64,000 nt of DNA from SKVR01 sp037441525 (GCA_037441525.1 JBBISA010000001.1:124001-188000); one strand, 5' to 3'. Shown: positions 50,315 to 60,034, counted from the first letter of the stretch. Made by a program: numbers and translations. The notes: a model not told the origin generated them from the sequence alone.

Positions 50315-51256
50315 ATGATTATGCAAAATCTTAACCGGAGAACCTTTATTAAAAATACTTTGCTTGGCAGTGCTGCCCTTGTTGCAGGTATAAGGCCTCT
50401 GGTTGGGAATTCTGATGATTTAAGTCATTTATGTATTTTACACACAAACGATACCCATAGTCGTATTGATCCTTACCCAGCAAATGATCCCCGCTTTCCT
50501 CTGATGGGTGGGTATGCCCGCAGGTCTGCGGTTATTGCTGCCATCAGAAAAGAAACAAACGATGTGCTCTTACTCGATGCCGGCGACATTTTTCAGGGTA
50601 CCCCCTATTATAATATATATGGAGGGGAACCAGAACTAAGGCTTATGTCTATGATGGGTTACGATGCCGCTACCATGGGAAACCATGAATTCGATAACGG
50701 TTTGGAGGGGTTTTTAAAAGTTCTGCCTTTTGCTCGCTTCCCTTTCGTAACATCCAATTACGACTTTTCAGATACAATTCTCCATGGCAAAACACAATCT
50801 TATCTCGTAATTATTAAAGACAATCTGAGAATTGGCATTTACGGATTGGGGATTAAGCTGGAAGGATTGGTAGGCAGAAACCATTTTGGAAATACTTTGT
50901 GGCACGAACCTGTTAAGGTTGCGCAATCCATTGAAATATTGCTGAAAGAGGAAATGAAATGCGATTTAATAATTTGCCTTTCGCACCTGGGATACAAAAA
51001 TTCCACACCTCAACCCGATGATATTACTATTGCCAGTAATACCCGTTATACAAACATAATTCTCGGCGGACATACACACACTTTACTCGATTCGCCTGAA
51101 ATTGTGCCCAACGCCATCCGGAAAAAAGTCTACATTGGGCAAACCGGTTATGGCGGTGTAAGGTTAGGAAGAATGAATGTTTATTTCAACAATCGTAATA
51201 AAGAAACTTTTGTCGAAGCCTTTACAACAAAAATTTTAAAAAATCAAGAGTCCTAA
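50315..51256 (+). CDS. 5'-nucleotidase N-terminal metallophosphatase, Tat-exported
   Basis: A 313-residue calcineurin-like phosphatase. The leader has a twin-arginine motif (NRRTFIKNTLLGSAALVAG), so it is probably exported folded. Metal-site motifs are HTNDTHSR, DAGDIFQG, GNHEFDNG, LSHLG and GGHTHT. It acts with the preceding C-terminal-domain protein to form a complete UshA-like nucleotidase hydrolysing periplasmic nucleotides. An ATG two codons in is an equally good start. Confidence 0.9.
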   Translation: MIMQNLNRRTFIKNTLLGSAALVAGIRPLVGNSDDLSHLCILHTNDTHSRIDPYPANDPRFPLMGGYARRSAVIAAIRKETNDVLLLDAGDIFQGTPYYNIYGGEPELRLMSMMGYDAATMGNHEFDNGLEGFLKVLPFARFPFVTSNYDFSDTILHGKTQSYLVIIKDNLRIGIYGLGIKLEGLVGRNHFGNTLWHEPVKVAQSIEILLKEEMKCDLIICLSHLGYKNSTPQPDDITIASNTRYTNIILGGHTHTLLDSPEIVPNAIRKKVYIGQTGYGGVRLGRMNVYFNNRNKETFVEAFTTKILKNQES

Positions 51257-51394
51257 GGTTTTTTTATTCACTATTTTTTTTCAATTTTTGTTCAGAAGTT
51301 TAGGGGGTCACTAAACAATTTCACACAGCTGTAAATCAAGCTCAAAGCATTATTCAGTAAAACAGAAAGAGAAATTTGAATTCGTAATTAAGAA

Positions 51395-52840
51395 ATGGAC
51401 AACACTCACGATTTAGTTTGGTTAAGATGCTTAAGCGTTATAAGAGACAATATACCTCAAAACAGTTACAACACATGGTTTGCCCCCATCAAACCTACAA
51501 AACTTATAAACAATGTTTTAACGATACAGGTACCTAGTCAGTTTTTTTACGAATGGCTGGAAGAACATTATATAGAATTACTCAGAAAAACAATAAAAAA
51601 AGAACTAGGCAGTGATGGAAGGCTGGAATACAGCATTGTTATGGACAGTGCCTGGAATCACGGAAGTAGCCCCTTAACCATCAATGCACCGACGCTTAAT
51701 AAAAAAGCATTGAAAAATCCACCGGTAACTATGCCTTTTGACCTAAACAAAGAAAATGGGAAATCGGTACCCAACCCATTCATTATTCCAGGGTTGAAAA
51801 AGCTTGATATTCACCCCCAACTAATCGAAACATACAATTTCGATAACTTTGTGCAGGGCGATTGCAATCGGCTTGCACGAAGCGCGGGTATCGCAGTGGG
51901 GCAAAACCCCGGTAAAACTTCCTTTAATCCTCTGTTGATATACTCTGCCAACGGACTTGGAAAAACTCACCTTGCCCATGCAATTGGTATTGAAGTAAAA
52001 AATAACTTCCCCGAAAAAACTGTGTTGTATGTTTCCTGCGAACAGTTTACCAACCAATTTATTGATGCGGTAAGAAACTCCAATCAAAACGACTTCATCC
52101 ATTTTTATCAGATGATTGATGTTTTGATAGTTGATGATATCCACTCCTTAGCCAACAAACCTAAAACACAGGACGTTTTTTTCTATATTTTCAACCAGTT
52201 GCATCAGAACAGCAAACAAATTATTATAACTTCGGATCAGCCTCCTGTAGAAATGAAGGGAATAGAACCCAGGCTGCTTTCAAGATTTAAATGGGGCCTG
52301 TCTGCCGACCTGCAGGTACCCGATTTTGAAACCCGCGTTGCAATTTTGCAGAAGAAGCTTTATAACGATGGAGTTCAGATGCCACAAAATGTTATTGACT
52401 TGATTGCAACTACTATTGATACCAATATCCGCGAAATGGAAGGTGCCATGATTTCCATCCTGGCACAATCATCGATGAATAAAAAAGACATCAATATAGA
52501 TTTGGCCAATAGTGTATTGCAGAAATTTGTTAAGAGCACTCCCCGCGAAATCACCATCGAGCATATCCAAAAAACCATTGGTGAATATTTTAGCATTCCG
52601 ATTGATAAAATAAACTCAAGTACACGCAAGCGCGAAATCGTACAGGCACGTCAATTGGCAATGTATTTCTCAAAAAGCTACACCAAACACTCATTGGCTA
52701 CCATTGGCAGTAAACTTGGCAAAAAAGACCATGCAACAGTTCTGCATGCTTGCAAAACAGTGAAGAACCTTTACGATACCGACCGGGATTTTAAAAAACA
52801 CTTCGATGAAATTGACAGTATTCTGAAAATTAAGGCTTAA
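51395..52840 (+). CDS. dnaA: chromosomal replication initiator DnaA
   Basis: A 481-residue AAA+ initiator. The N-terminal domain begins WLRCLSVIRDNIPQNSYNTWF; the AAA+ core has Walker A NGLGKTH, Walker B LIVDDIHSL and sensor segments; the C-terminal DNA-binding domain has the DnaA signature KDHATVLHACKTV. Compared with Escherichia the linker after ~85 is short. No dnaN, rpmH or recF is adjacent, and I see no cluster of DnaA boxes in the flanks, so it is not evidently at oriC. Confidence 0.96.
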   Translation: MDNTHDLVWLRCLSVIRDNIPQNSYNTWFAPIKPTKLINNVLTIQVPSQFFYEWLEEHYIELLRKTIKKELGSDGRLEYSIVMDSAWNHGSSPLTINAPTLNKKALKNPPVTMPFDLNKENGKSVPNPFIIPGLKKLDIHPQLIETYNFDNFVQGDCNRLARSAGIAVGQNPGKTSFNPLLIYSANGLGKTHLAHAIGIEVKNNFPEKTVLYVSCEQFTNQFIDAVRNSNQNDFIHFYQMIDVLIVDDIHSLANKPKTQDVFFYIFNQLHQNSKQIIITSDQPPVEMKGIEPRLLSRFKWGLSADLQVPDFETRVAILQKKLYNDGVQMPQNVIDLIATTIDTNIREMEGAMISILAQSSMNKKDINIDLANSVLQKFVKSTPREITIEHIQKTIGEYFSIPIDKINSSTRKREIVQARQLAMYFSKSYTKHSLATIGSKLGKKDHATVLHACKTVKNLYDTDRDFKKHFDEIDSILKIKA

Positions 52841-52871
52841 GACATTAATGAGGACAAATTGAAAAAATCTT

Positions 52872-52905
52872 ACCCGGGTTATCCTTTAAAGGTATCCGGG
52901 TTTTT
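52872..52905 (+). terminator. intrinsic terminator after dnaA
   Basis: ACCCGG (52872-52877) pairs with CCGGGT (52896-52901), with an inner CCTTTAAAGG palindrome, and is followed by TTTTT. Confidence 0.8.
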
Positions 52906-53045
52906 AATAATGACTAATTTGATTATTTATCCCGGATTAGTCTTTAGGAATGCAATGAACTAATGACTTAGCCGGATTTAATCCCAATTTAGAAAAACTT
53001 AATTTGTAAGCATATTCAAACAAATAATAAAGTTCCATAAAAATA

Positions 53046-53516
53046 ATGAAAATCCTAATGGTTTGCCATGGCAATATTTGCCGAAGCCCCCTTGCAGAAG
53101 GGATTATGAATGAGAAAATTAAAAAGTATAAGCTAAACGCATCCGTCGATTCTGCCGGCACTGCATCATATCATACCGGCGAAATGCCTGACCCGCGTTC
53201 TATTGATGTTGCCCGCAAAAATGGAATAGATATTTCTTATCAACGTGCCCGAAAATTTTCACCCGACGACTTCCATCGATTTGACCGGATATATGCGATG
53301 GATACTTTTAACTTTAATGACCTTATTTCCATTGCCCGAAAAAGGGAAGATAAGGAAAAGCTTGAGATGATACTAAATGTCTCATCCCCTGGTAAAAATC
53401 GGTCGGTGCCAGACCCATATTATGGTGGCAACGAGGGTTTTGATAATGTATATAATATGCTCGACGAAGCTTGTGAATTGATTGCTCTTGAAATAAAACA
53501 GAACCAGACTCAATAA
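53046..53516 (+). CDS. low-molecular-weight protein-tyrosine phosphatase
   Basis: A 156-residue cytosolic phosphatase. The P-loop near the N-terminus reads VCHGNICRS (C-x5-R-S) and the general-acid loop is DPYYGG. Family members dephosphorylate tyrosine on capsule kinases or sugar phosphates; the substrate is unknown here. It is 15 bases ahead of the threonine dehydratase. Confidence 0.94.
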   Translation: MKILMVCHGNICRSPLAEGIMNEKIKKYKLNASVDSAGTASYHTGEMPDPRSIDVARKNGIDISYQRARKFSPDDFHRFDRIYAMDTFNFNDLISIARKREDKEKLEMILNVSSPGKNRSVPDPYYGGNEGFDNVYNMLDEACELIALEIKQNQTQ

Positions 53517-53531
53517 TTAACAGCACAGCAA

Positions 53532-54494
53532 ATGTTTCAAGGTATCAAAATACCCACAAAGGAAAACATTATCAATGCATTTGGCAGAATTAGGCCTTAC
53601 ATAAATGAAACACCCGTTTTAACGAGCCAGACAATTAACAAAATTACGGGGAGCGAACTCTTTTTTAAATGTGAAAACTTTCAAAAAGGGGGAGCGTTTA
53701 AATACAGGGGAGCAACCAATGCCGTTTTAAAACTCGATAAACAATTAGCTGCCAATGGGGTATGCACACACTCATCAGGAAATCATGCCCAGGCTCTGGC
53801 ATTAGCGGCTCGAATAAACGGTTTATCGGCATACATTGTAATGCCTGAAAATGCACCCCAGGTTAAGGTAAATGCTGTTAAAGAATATGGGGCTCAAATT
53901 ACTTTTTGCAAACCTACTCTGCAAGCGAGGGAAGAAACATTGGCCGAAATAAAGCAAAAAACCGGCGCAGCTGTGATACACCCCTATAACAATCCTGATG
54001 TTATTGAAGGGCAAGCCACTTGTTTATTCGAAATGAATCAACAAATTAATTTTCACCCCGATATTGTTATATGTCCGGTAGGTGGTGGTGGATTACTTAG
54101 CGGAACATTGCTTACTGCTAAATATTTTTTAACTGATAGTAAAGTAATTGCCGCTGAGCCAGAAATGGCCAATGATGCCTGGAAATCTCTAAAGGCCAAT
54201 AGATTTATCCCTTCCGATAATCCCCAGACAATTGCCGATGGCCTGAAAACATCTCTGGGGACTTTAACATGGCCCTTAATTCAACAGAATGTTACCGATA
54301 TATTTACTACGTCAGAACAGTCAATTATTGAAACCATGTACCTTGTTTGGGAAAGAATGAAGATAATTATTGAACCATCTTCGGCTGTGGCATTGGCAGT
54401 GGTAATAAATAACAGACCATTTTTTACCGGAAAACGAGTTGCGGTAATTTTCTCAGGTGGCAATGTCGACCTTAAACACCTTCCCTGGAATTAG
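53532..54494 (+). CDS. threonine/serine dehydratase (PLP-dependent)
   Basis: A 320-residue fold-type II PLP enzyme. The Schiff-base lysine is K57 in GGAFKYRGATN; the phosphate-binding loop is VGGGGLLSG. It is shorter than biosynthetic IlvA because the C-terminal ACT regulatory domain is absent, so it resembles catabolic threonine dehydratase or serine racemase. Which of these applies cannot be decided from sequence. Confidence 0.9.
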   Translation: MFQGIKIPTKENIINAFGRIRPYINETPVLTSQTINKITGSELFFKCENFQKGGAFKYRGATNAVLKLDKQLAANGVCTHSSGNHAQALALAARINGLSAYIVMPENAPQVKVNAVKEYGAQITFCKPTLQAREETLAEIKQKTGAAVIHPYNNPDVIEGQATCLFEMNQQINFHPDIVICPVGGGGLLSGTLLTAKYFLTDSKVIAAEPEMANDAWKSLKANRFIPSDNPQTIADGLKTSLGTLTWPLIQQNVTDIFTTSEQSIIETMYLVWERMKIIIEPSSAVALAVVINNRPFFTGKRVAVIFSGGNVDLKHLPWN

Positions 54495-54496
54495 CG

Positions 54497-55225
54497 ATGA
54501 AGACTAAAAACAAATACGGCACACTTTACCTGATACCAGTTGGATTAGGCAATGATGATTTCCGGCGCACAATACCTGCCCATAATTCTTTGATAATAAA
54601 TAACTTAAATGATTTTATTGTCGAGGATATCCGTTCTTCTCGTCGAAATCTCCGCAAAATGGAATTTACAGGTGATTTCGACGCATGTAATTTTTATGAA
54701 TTGAATCAGCATACACACGAAAATGAAATACCCAATTTTTTAAACGGGCTTTTATTGGGGAAAAACGTGGGGCTTATGTCGGAAGCTGGAAATCCTTGTA
54801 TTGCAGACCCAGGCAATAAAGTGGTATTACTTGCTCATTTAAAAGGTATTAGAATAGTTCCTCTGGTGGGTCCAAGTTCTATTCTCCTGGCTTTGATATC
54901 ATCGGGTATGAATGGACAGAGTTTCACTTTTCATGGTTATCTGCCTATCGAAAAAAAAGATAGGCAGCAAAAAATACGTGAGATGCTAAAAACTATCGCC
55001 CATACTTCTCAAACCCAGATATTTATGGAAACACCATACCGTAATAATGCACTTTTAACAGATATTTTGGCCGAATGTAATGACCAGGTTCTGCTTTGCA
55101 TTGCATCGGAGTTAACCACTGAATCAGAATCAATAACTACTGAACCTATTGGGTGGTGGAAAAAAAATACGCCCGATCTTCACAAAAAACCGAGCGTATT
55201 CTTATTAGGAAAAGGTAATCTTTAG
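54497..55225 (+). CDS. SAM-dependent methyltransferase, tetrapyrrole-methylase (RsmI-like) family
   Basis: A 242-residue member of the TP-methylase fold. Motifs GTLYLIPVGLGN, LMSEAGNPCIADPG and VGPSSILLALISSGMNGQ resemble RsmI, which methylates C1402 of 16S rRNA, but the protein is shorter than the ~280-residue RsmI, lacks its C-terminal tail and has a weaker N-terminal SAM loop. Could be a paralogue with another substrate. It starts two bases after the dehydratase. Confidence 0.8.
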   Translation: MKTKNKYGTLYLIPVGLGNDDFRRTIPAHNSLIINNLNDFIVEDIRSSRRNLRKMEFTGDFDACNFYELNQHTHENEIPNFLNGLLLGKNVGLMSEAGNPCIADPGNKVVLLAHLKGIRIVPLVGPSSILLALISSGMNGQSFTFHGYLPIEKKDRQQKIREMLKTIAHTSQTQIFMETPYRNNALLTDILAECNDQVLLCIASELTTESESITTEPIGWWKKNTPDLHKKPSVFLLGKGNL

Positions 55226-55250
55226 CTTGCTTCAAAACAGTCCATTTGAG

Positions 55251-56120
55251 TTATTTTTTTGATGGGGGCAGAGCAGGTCGCTTGTGTCGGAAAGTGTAAA
55301 TGAGTATACCAATGCCCAATAGAATCATTGGGATACTTAAAATCTGCCCCATATTAATTCCAAGGTTTTGCATAACATCAAAATCGAAATCGCCAGGTCG
55401 GGTTCCTTGTGGCTCTTTCCAGAACTCTACCACAAACCGCCAAATAAACAAGGTAATAAGGAAATATCCCGAAAGGAATCCTTCATAAAGTTTTCCAATT
55501 CTTTTATAATACATCCACATCATGCTTAGGAAAATGAAAAGATATCCAAGTCCCTCATAAATTGCTGTTGGGTGAACCGGGTCTGTAAACCGTGGTTCGG
55601 CACCCCGCATCCATTGTGATACGTTCTCAATAAATCTGAATCCCCAGGGTTTATCAGTTACATAGCCATAAATTTCGTGGTTCATAAGATTTCCCATCCT
55701 GATGAAGAGTGCCGCAAGAGCAACTGCGATAAGCAACCTGTCAACAGCCCATAAAAATGGTTTGCTGGAAACCTTTTTGTAATACCTTATCATGGCAATA
55801 ATAATTCCGAAAGCTCCGCCGTGGCTTGCAAGCCCACCCTGCCAGATATAAAATATCTCAACAGGATTTGAAATATAGTAATCAAAATCGTAAAAAAAAC
55901 AGTGTCCTAAGCGAGCACCAACTACACTGCCAATAGCAATATGAATTAAAAGGCTGTCAATTTCATTCTGTCCAACATTTTCGCGCTTGAATATGCGCGA
56001 TATAATTTCGTAGCCAATATAAAACGACAATGCCCAGAAAAGTCCGTACCACCTTACAGAAATAGGCCCAAGAGAGAAAATAACCGGACTCACTTCCCAT
56101 GTAATCTGCAATAAAGTCAT
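55251..56120 (-). CDS. lgt: prolipoprotein diacylglyceryl transferase
   Basis: A 289-residue inner-membrane enzyme that transfers diacylglycerol to the lipobox cysteine, the first step of lipoprotein maturation. Multiple membrane helices and the Lgt signature region RMGNLMNHEIYG are visible, along with HGGAFG and HPTAIYE segments. It follows the FKBP gene cluster by 14 bases; the three FKBP products are themselves predicted lipoproteins. Confidence 0.95.
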   Translation of the reverse strand: MTLLQITWEVSPVIFSLGPISVRWYGLFWALSFYIGYEIISRIFKRENVGQNEIDSLLIHIAIGSVVGARLGHCFFYDFDYYISNPVEIFYIWQGGLASHGGAFGIIIAMIRYYKKVSSKPFLWAVDRLLIAVALAALFIRMGNLMNHEIYGYVTDKPWGFRFIENVSQWMRGAEPRFTDPVHPTAIYEGLGYLFIFLSMMWMYYKRIGKLYEGFLSGYFLITLFIWRFVVEFWKEPQGTRPGDFDFDVMQNLGINMGQILSIPMILLGIGILIYTFRHKRPALPPSKK

Positions 56121-56134
56121 ATTGAAAAGGTTAA

Positions 56135-57337
56135 TTATTCAAAATCAATAAGTTCAACATCAAAAATAAGAGTTGCATCAGCGGGAATCGGGCCAATACC
56201 CCTTTGACCATAAGCCAGGTTAGAGGGAATAATAAAACGATACTTTGCCCCTACCCTCATCAGCGCAACTCCTTCATCCCAGCCTGTAATAACCTGCCCC
56301 TGACCAAGCACAAACCTGAAGGGTTGCCCTCTTTCTACTGAGGAGTCAAACATCTTTCCATCTGGCAAAAATCCTGAATAATGCACTGTAACTATGCTAC
56401 CAGTCTCTGGAACACTATTCCTGCCTGCTTCAATTACCATATACTTCAAACCGCTGGGGGTAACCAAAGTATCCTTGTTTAATGTATTAAAGGGCTGAAT
56501 TCTGGCAGATTCGATAGCATCAACAATATAAACATCAAAAATAAGGTTTGCTTTGGGTGGAATGGGGCCCCTTCCAAATTCGCCATAGGCCAACTGATAA
56601 GGAACCCAGAGGCGGGCTTTGTCTCCCACCCTCAGGTAAGATAAACCTTCTTCCCAACCCCTGATTACCATACCACGGCCAAGGGTTAACTCAATAGGTT
56701 GATCTCTTTCGTAAGAAGAATCGAAAATTGAAAAATCTTCAAAAAAGCCAGTGTAATGAACCTTTACTTTCATTCCTGAAAGCAGCTGAACACCTCGCCC
56801 CTTCTCTACAATGGCATAGGACAATCCTGAAGGAGATTCTACTTTTGATGCTCCATCAGGAATTGTCATGGGTTTGGGAGCTGGAATTACATCAATAATA
56901 TTTACATTAAAAATCAGGGTGGAGTTGGCTGGGATATCGCCCACTGATCTGTCGCCGTAACCAAGTTCCGGGGGTATTTTAAGAATCGCTTCATCCCCTT
57001 CACCTAGTAATGTTATGGAAATATCCCAACCACTTATAACCTGTCCGGCACCCACCTTGAAAGAAACAGGTTCTCCCCTTTTATAACTGCTGTCGATAAG
57101 TGTACTATCTTCAAGCATTAATGTATAATGAACCTTTACAATATCATTAAGAGCCGGCTTGATTCCGTTCCCTGATTTAACAACCATATAACTCAATCCA
57201 GATTCATGAACAATGAAGGTGGGTTTTGTTTCCTGAATCATAAGTGTTTTGCATGAAGTCATCAGGAAAACAACCAATAATAAAACCCATGAGCCATCAA
57301 TATTTATCTGGGTTATTCTTCCTGTCAGGTTTTTCAT
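56135..57337 (-). CDS. lipoprotein with three FKBP-type peptidyl-prolyl isomerase domains
   Basis: A 400-residue protein, starting at ATG 57337 (MKNLTGRITQINID) with lipobox FLMTSC. Three tandem FKBP domains follow at about 45-150, 160-265 and 285-400; each has the conserved V-x-V-H-Y-x-G/T-x-x-x-D-G/S core and the ending (L/T)LIF(D/N)V. Catalytic-pocket aromatics are preserved best in the third (VTVHYSGFLPDGKMFDSS; GWDEGVALM; AYGQRGIGPIP). Three FKBP domains in one chain is unusual. It probably helps fold proteins in the periplasm. Confidence 0.88.
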   Translation of the reverse strand: MKNLTGRITQINIDGSWVLLLVVFLMTSCKTLMIQETKPTFIVHESGLSYMVVKSGNGIKPALNDIVKVHYTLMLEDSTLIDSSYKRGEPVSFKVGAGQVISGWDISITLLGEGDEAILKIPPELGYGDRSVGDIPANSTLIFNVNIIDVIPAPKPMTIPDGASKVESPSGLSYAIVEKGRGVQLLSGMKVKVHYTGFFEDFSIFDSSYERDQPIELTLGRGMVIRGWEEGLSYLRVGDKARLWVPYQLAYGEFGRGPIPPKANLIFDVYIVDAIESARIQPFNTLNKDTLVTPSGLKYMVIEAGRNSVPETGSIVTVHYSGFLPDGKMFDSSVERGQPFRFVLGQGQVITGWDEGVALMRVGAKYRFIIPSNLAYGQRGIGPIPADATLIFDVELIDFE

Positions 57338-57394
57338 AGAATTTAATGCGTTGTTAATCAGAGACCAAATGTTCAAAAATATTGTTTTAGAATT

Positions 57395-58270
57395 CTACTT
57401 GGCACTTACCAATTCGATATCAAAGATAAGGGTAGAGAAAGGCTTAATAACCGGCCCTCTTTGAGCGTCACCGTATGCAATATGCGAAGGGATAATCAGT
57501 CTGGCTTTTGAACCCACTTTCAGTTTTGAAATTCCTTCATCCCAACCTCTTATCACCTGTCCCTGGCCAATAACAAATTCAAGTGGACCACGACCCACGG
57601 ATGTGTCGAAAACAGTACCATCGAGTACCATACCTGTATAGTTTACCTTGACGGTTTGACCTGAACGCGGCAGTGGTCCTCTGCCTTCTTGTTGAACAAT
57701 AATAATCAAGCCACTTTCTTCCGGCTTAGCAGTAATGTTATTTTCAGCAAGATACTTCTCAAGATTTGTCAGTTCCAACTGTGCTGCAACTTCCTGTTCC
57801 TTGAGCACCTCTTCCCTTTGCTTCTGCATATTTTGTTCATACTCCTCCTGTGTAAAGATTTCATGCATAAAAACATCTACATATAGAGTATCATCTTCCT
57901 TTATAAAAGGGGGTACATTAGGATAGCCAATTGTTACGGTAAAGAAATCAGCTGCTCTGAAAAGAAATGTTATACTGTCTCCCTTGGACATTAAGCGAAG
58001 ACCCTCGTAAATATCTCCTGCATAACCTGAAGAGTCAATCCGGATATACTGAGGGGCGCCGCTCATTTTACTTTCAAACAAAACAGAATCCGCCGGAAAG
58101 CGATATGCAAAATCGATCTTTACAATATTATCAATGGATGGTTTTGGTCCTTTATTTTTTGTGTGATGCTTATAAGTTAGTCCGGTATCAGTTGTCTTAT
58201 ACCCTCCCTGTTGGCATGAAACAGCAATGAACAAAAGAATTAGTGTCGGTAGAATCAGAATTTTTTTCAT
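57395..58270 (-). CDS. FKBP-type peptidyl-prolyl isomerase lipoprotein
   Basis: A 291-residue protein with lipobox (FIAVSC) and two FKBP-like domains: a degenerate N-terminal one (~25-140) without the usual DGxxFDSS core, a coiled linker (EEYEQNMQKQREEVLKEQE), and a canonical C-terminal one (VKVNYTGMVLDGTVFDTS; GWDEGISKL; AYGDAQRGPVIKPFSTLIFD). Layout resembles the Bacteroidetes FKBP lipoproteins related to Mip. It is 57 bases upstream of the triple-FKBP gene. Confidence 0.88.
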   Translation of the reverse strand: MKKILILPTLILLFIAVSCQQGGYKTTDTGLTYKHHTKNKGPKPSIDNIVKIDFAYRFPADSVLFESKMSGAPQYIRIDSSGYAGDIYEGLRLMSKGDSITFLFRAADFFTVTIGYPNVPPFIKEDDTLYVDVFMHEIFTQEEYEQNMQKQREEVLKEQEVAAQLELTNLEKYLAENNITAKPEESGLIIIVQQEGRGPLPRSGQTVKVNYTGMVLDGTVFDTSVGRGPLEFVIGQGQVIRGWDEGISKLKVGSKARLIIPSHIAYGDAQRGPVIKPFSTLIFDIELVSAK

Positions 58271-58402
58271 AAAGTTTTACTAGATTTTTTATACCATCAA
58301 TTATAAGGCATCAAACTAAATATGAATGCTTATTGTAAGGCTGGCACGAATGAACAATTTAGATTAATTAAAGTTATATTAATGAATTTATTATATAGAA
58401 TT

Positions 58403-58939
58403 TCAGTCTCTTAAGGCAATAAGTTCAATATCATAAATTATTGTTGCCCTTGAAGGGATTTTTAACCCATCGCCAGGCACCCCATGAGCAAGATGCGATG
58501 GCAAAATTAATTTTGCCTTGTCGCCCACCCGTAACAGGAGAATTCCTTCTTCAAGACCCGATTCAACTCCACCTTTGCCTATCAAAAACTCTCCTGGTTG
58601 GTTTTTCTCCCTCGACGAATAAATTATATCGCCAGTTATCAGACTAATAGTGTAATGGAATACAGCAGTTTTATTGTTCTCAGTATTTCTACCCTTCCCG
58701 GTTTCGTATATCATATAGCGTAATCCTGAACCAGTGTGTTCAACAATCCAACCATTGCGTGCAATGAAGTCCTTTATTTCCTGATCTTCAGCATCAATTA
58801 AATAGGTATTCGCCAGGAGTAACTGCTCCTTTAATTCCTGTGAATCAGTATTTTTTGTGTTATCTCCATTGTTCCTCCCAACACAAGAAATCCAAAAGAG
58901 CTGGGAAAAAAAAAGTATAATCAGCAATGGTTTAATCAT
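58403..58939 (-). CDS. single-domain FKBP-type lipoprotein
   Basis: A 178-residue protein with lipobox (FFSQLFWISC), a short helical spacer and one FKBP domain (~65-178; YSSREKNQPGEFLIGKGGVESGLEEGILLL). The core VHYxGxxxDGxxFDSS is altered to FHYTISLITGDIIYSS and the hydrophobic pocket is only partly kept, so isomerase activity is uncertain; it may act as a chaperone. It lies 36 bases after nrnA and 132 bases before the next FKBP gene. Confidence 0.82.
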   Translation of the reverse strand: MIKPLLIILFFSQLFWISCVGRNNGDNTKNTDSQELKEQLLLANTYLIDAEDQEIKDFIARNGWIVEHTGSGLRYMIYETGKGRNTENNKTAVFHYTISLITGDIIYSSREKNQPGEFLIGKGGVESGLEEGILLLRVGDKAKLILPSHLAHGVPGDGLKIPSRATIIYDIELIALRD

Positions 58940-58975
58940 TTCTGGTTTTAAAGATGATAATTAAAGGGTGCAAAG

Positions 58976-60034
58976 TTAAAGAATATCCTGTACATCTCTT
59001 AACAGAACGAAATCATTGGCAGATAAATCCTTAATAAGTTTCTCAAAATGTGCTATAGTATGCTGCAGCGAATTATGGCTATGCCCGCCTGATGCATTTT
59101 TATGCCCACCTCCACTATAAAAATTCCGAGCCAAATAATTTACACTCAGGCTGCCTTCTGAGCGAAAGGAAATCTTAATTCTATCTTCCTTTTCAATAAA
59201 TATTGCGGCCAGGCAAATGCCTTTAATGCTAAGCGCATAGTTGACAACGCCTTCGGTATCGCCATCTTCATGATTAAATCGCAATAAATCATCAACAGAT
59301 AAATAAATAAATGCAGTTTTACAATCATGCAGTACCCTTAACCTCTCGCTCAGGCAAAAGCCCAGAAGCCTCATTCGATTTTCGGAATATGTATCATATA
59401 TTAGCCTGTGAATTTTTTCTCCATCAACACCCAACTCTATATACTCTGCCACAATATTGTAGGTTGATGCAAAGTTACAGCTGTAACTAAATGATCCAGT
59501 GTCAGTAACAATTCCTGCATAAAGACAATCGGCAATTTTTTTATCAATTCTGTTTTTTGGATACAAAGCCTTGATGAATAGGTAAATCAACTCTGAGGTC
59601 GATGATACATCTATCACCGAATAAATGATATCAAAATGGGATTTCGGTTCTGGATGATGATCTATCAATACTTTCAATCCCTTTGCACCTCTCATCGAAG
59701 ACTCAAGAGATGCTGTCCTGGCAAGATCATTAAAGTCAAGACAAAAAATTATTTCGGTTTGTTCAATAATCTGTTCTGACAAAGATTGATTATCTGGGGT
59801 ATCGGCAATAAGTATATTGTCTGCTCCCGGCATCCAGGCAAGAAAAGATGGATAACCACTTGGCAATATGGATTTTACATTTGTAAACCCGTTGTTTAGC
59901 AAAAAATGATAAAGACCAAGTACCGATCCAAGGGCATCGCCATCGGGATTAATATGACTTATAAGCGTAATCCTTACATTTTTATCTGCCAATAAAGATA
60001 TTACCCTTTCTATCCCCTGAAAATTTAAATTCAT
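58976..60034 (-). CDS. nrnA: DHH-family bifunctional oligoribonuclease/PAP phosphatase
   Basis: A 352-residue DHH/DHHA1 phosphoesterase. Metal-ligand motifs HINPDGDALG, CLDFNDLAR, IDHHPEPKSHFD and TDTGSFSYS are intact, and the C-terminal DHHA1 domain has GGGHKNASGGHS. Such enzymes degrade nano-RNA and can dephosphorylate 3'-phosphoadenosine 5'-phosphate or cyclic dinucleotides. It heads the minus-strand run through the FKBP genes to lgt, with its own promoter. Confidence 0.93.
   Translation of the reverse strand: MNLNFQGIERVISLLADKNVRITLISHINPDGDALGSVLGLYHFLLNNGFTNVKSILPSGYPSFLAWMPGADNILIADTPDNQSLSEQIIEQTEIIFCLDFNDLARTASLESSMRGAKGLKVLIDHHPEPKSHFDIIYSVIDVSSTSELIYLFIKALYPKNRIDKKIADCLYAGIVTDTGSFSYSCNFASTYNIVAEYIELGVDGEKIHRLIYDTYSENRMRLLGFCLSERLRVLHDCKTAFIYLSVDDLLRFNHEDGDTEGVVNYALSIKGICLAAIFIEKEDRIKISFRSEGSLSVNYLARNFYSGGGHKNASGGHSHNSLQHTIAHFEKLIKDLSANDFVLLRDVQDIL

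Noticed and set aside
51257..51394. oriC directly upstream of dnaA
   Set aside because: No TTATCCACA-like boxes; the short region is simply AT-rich.
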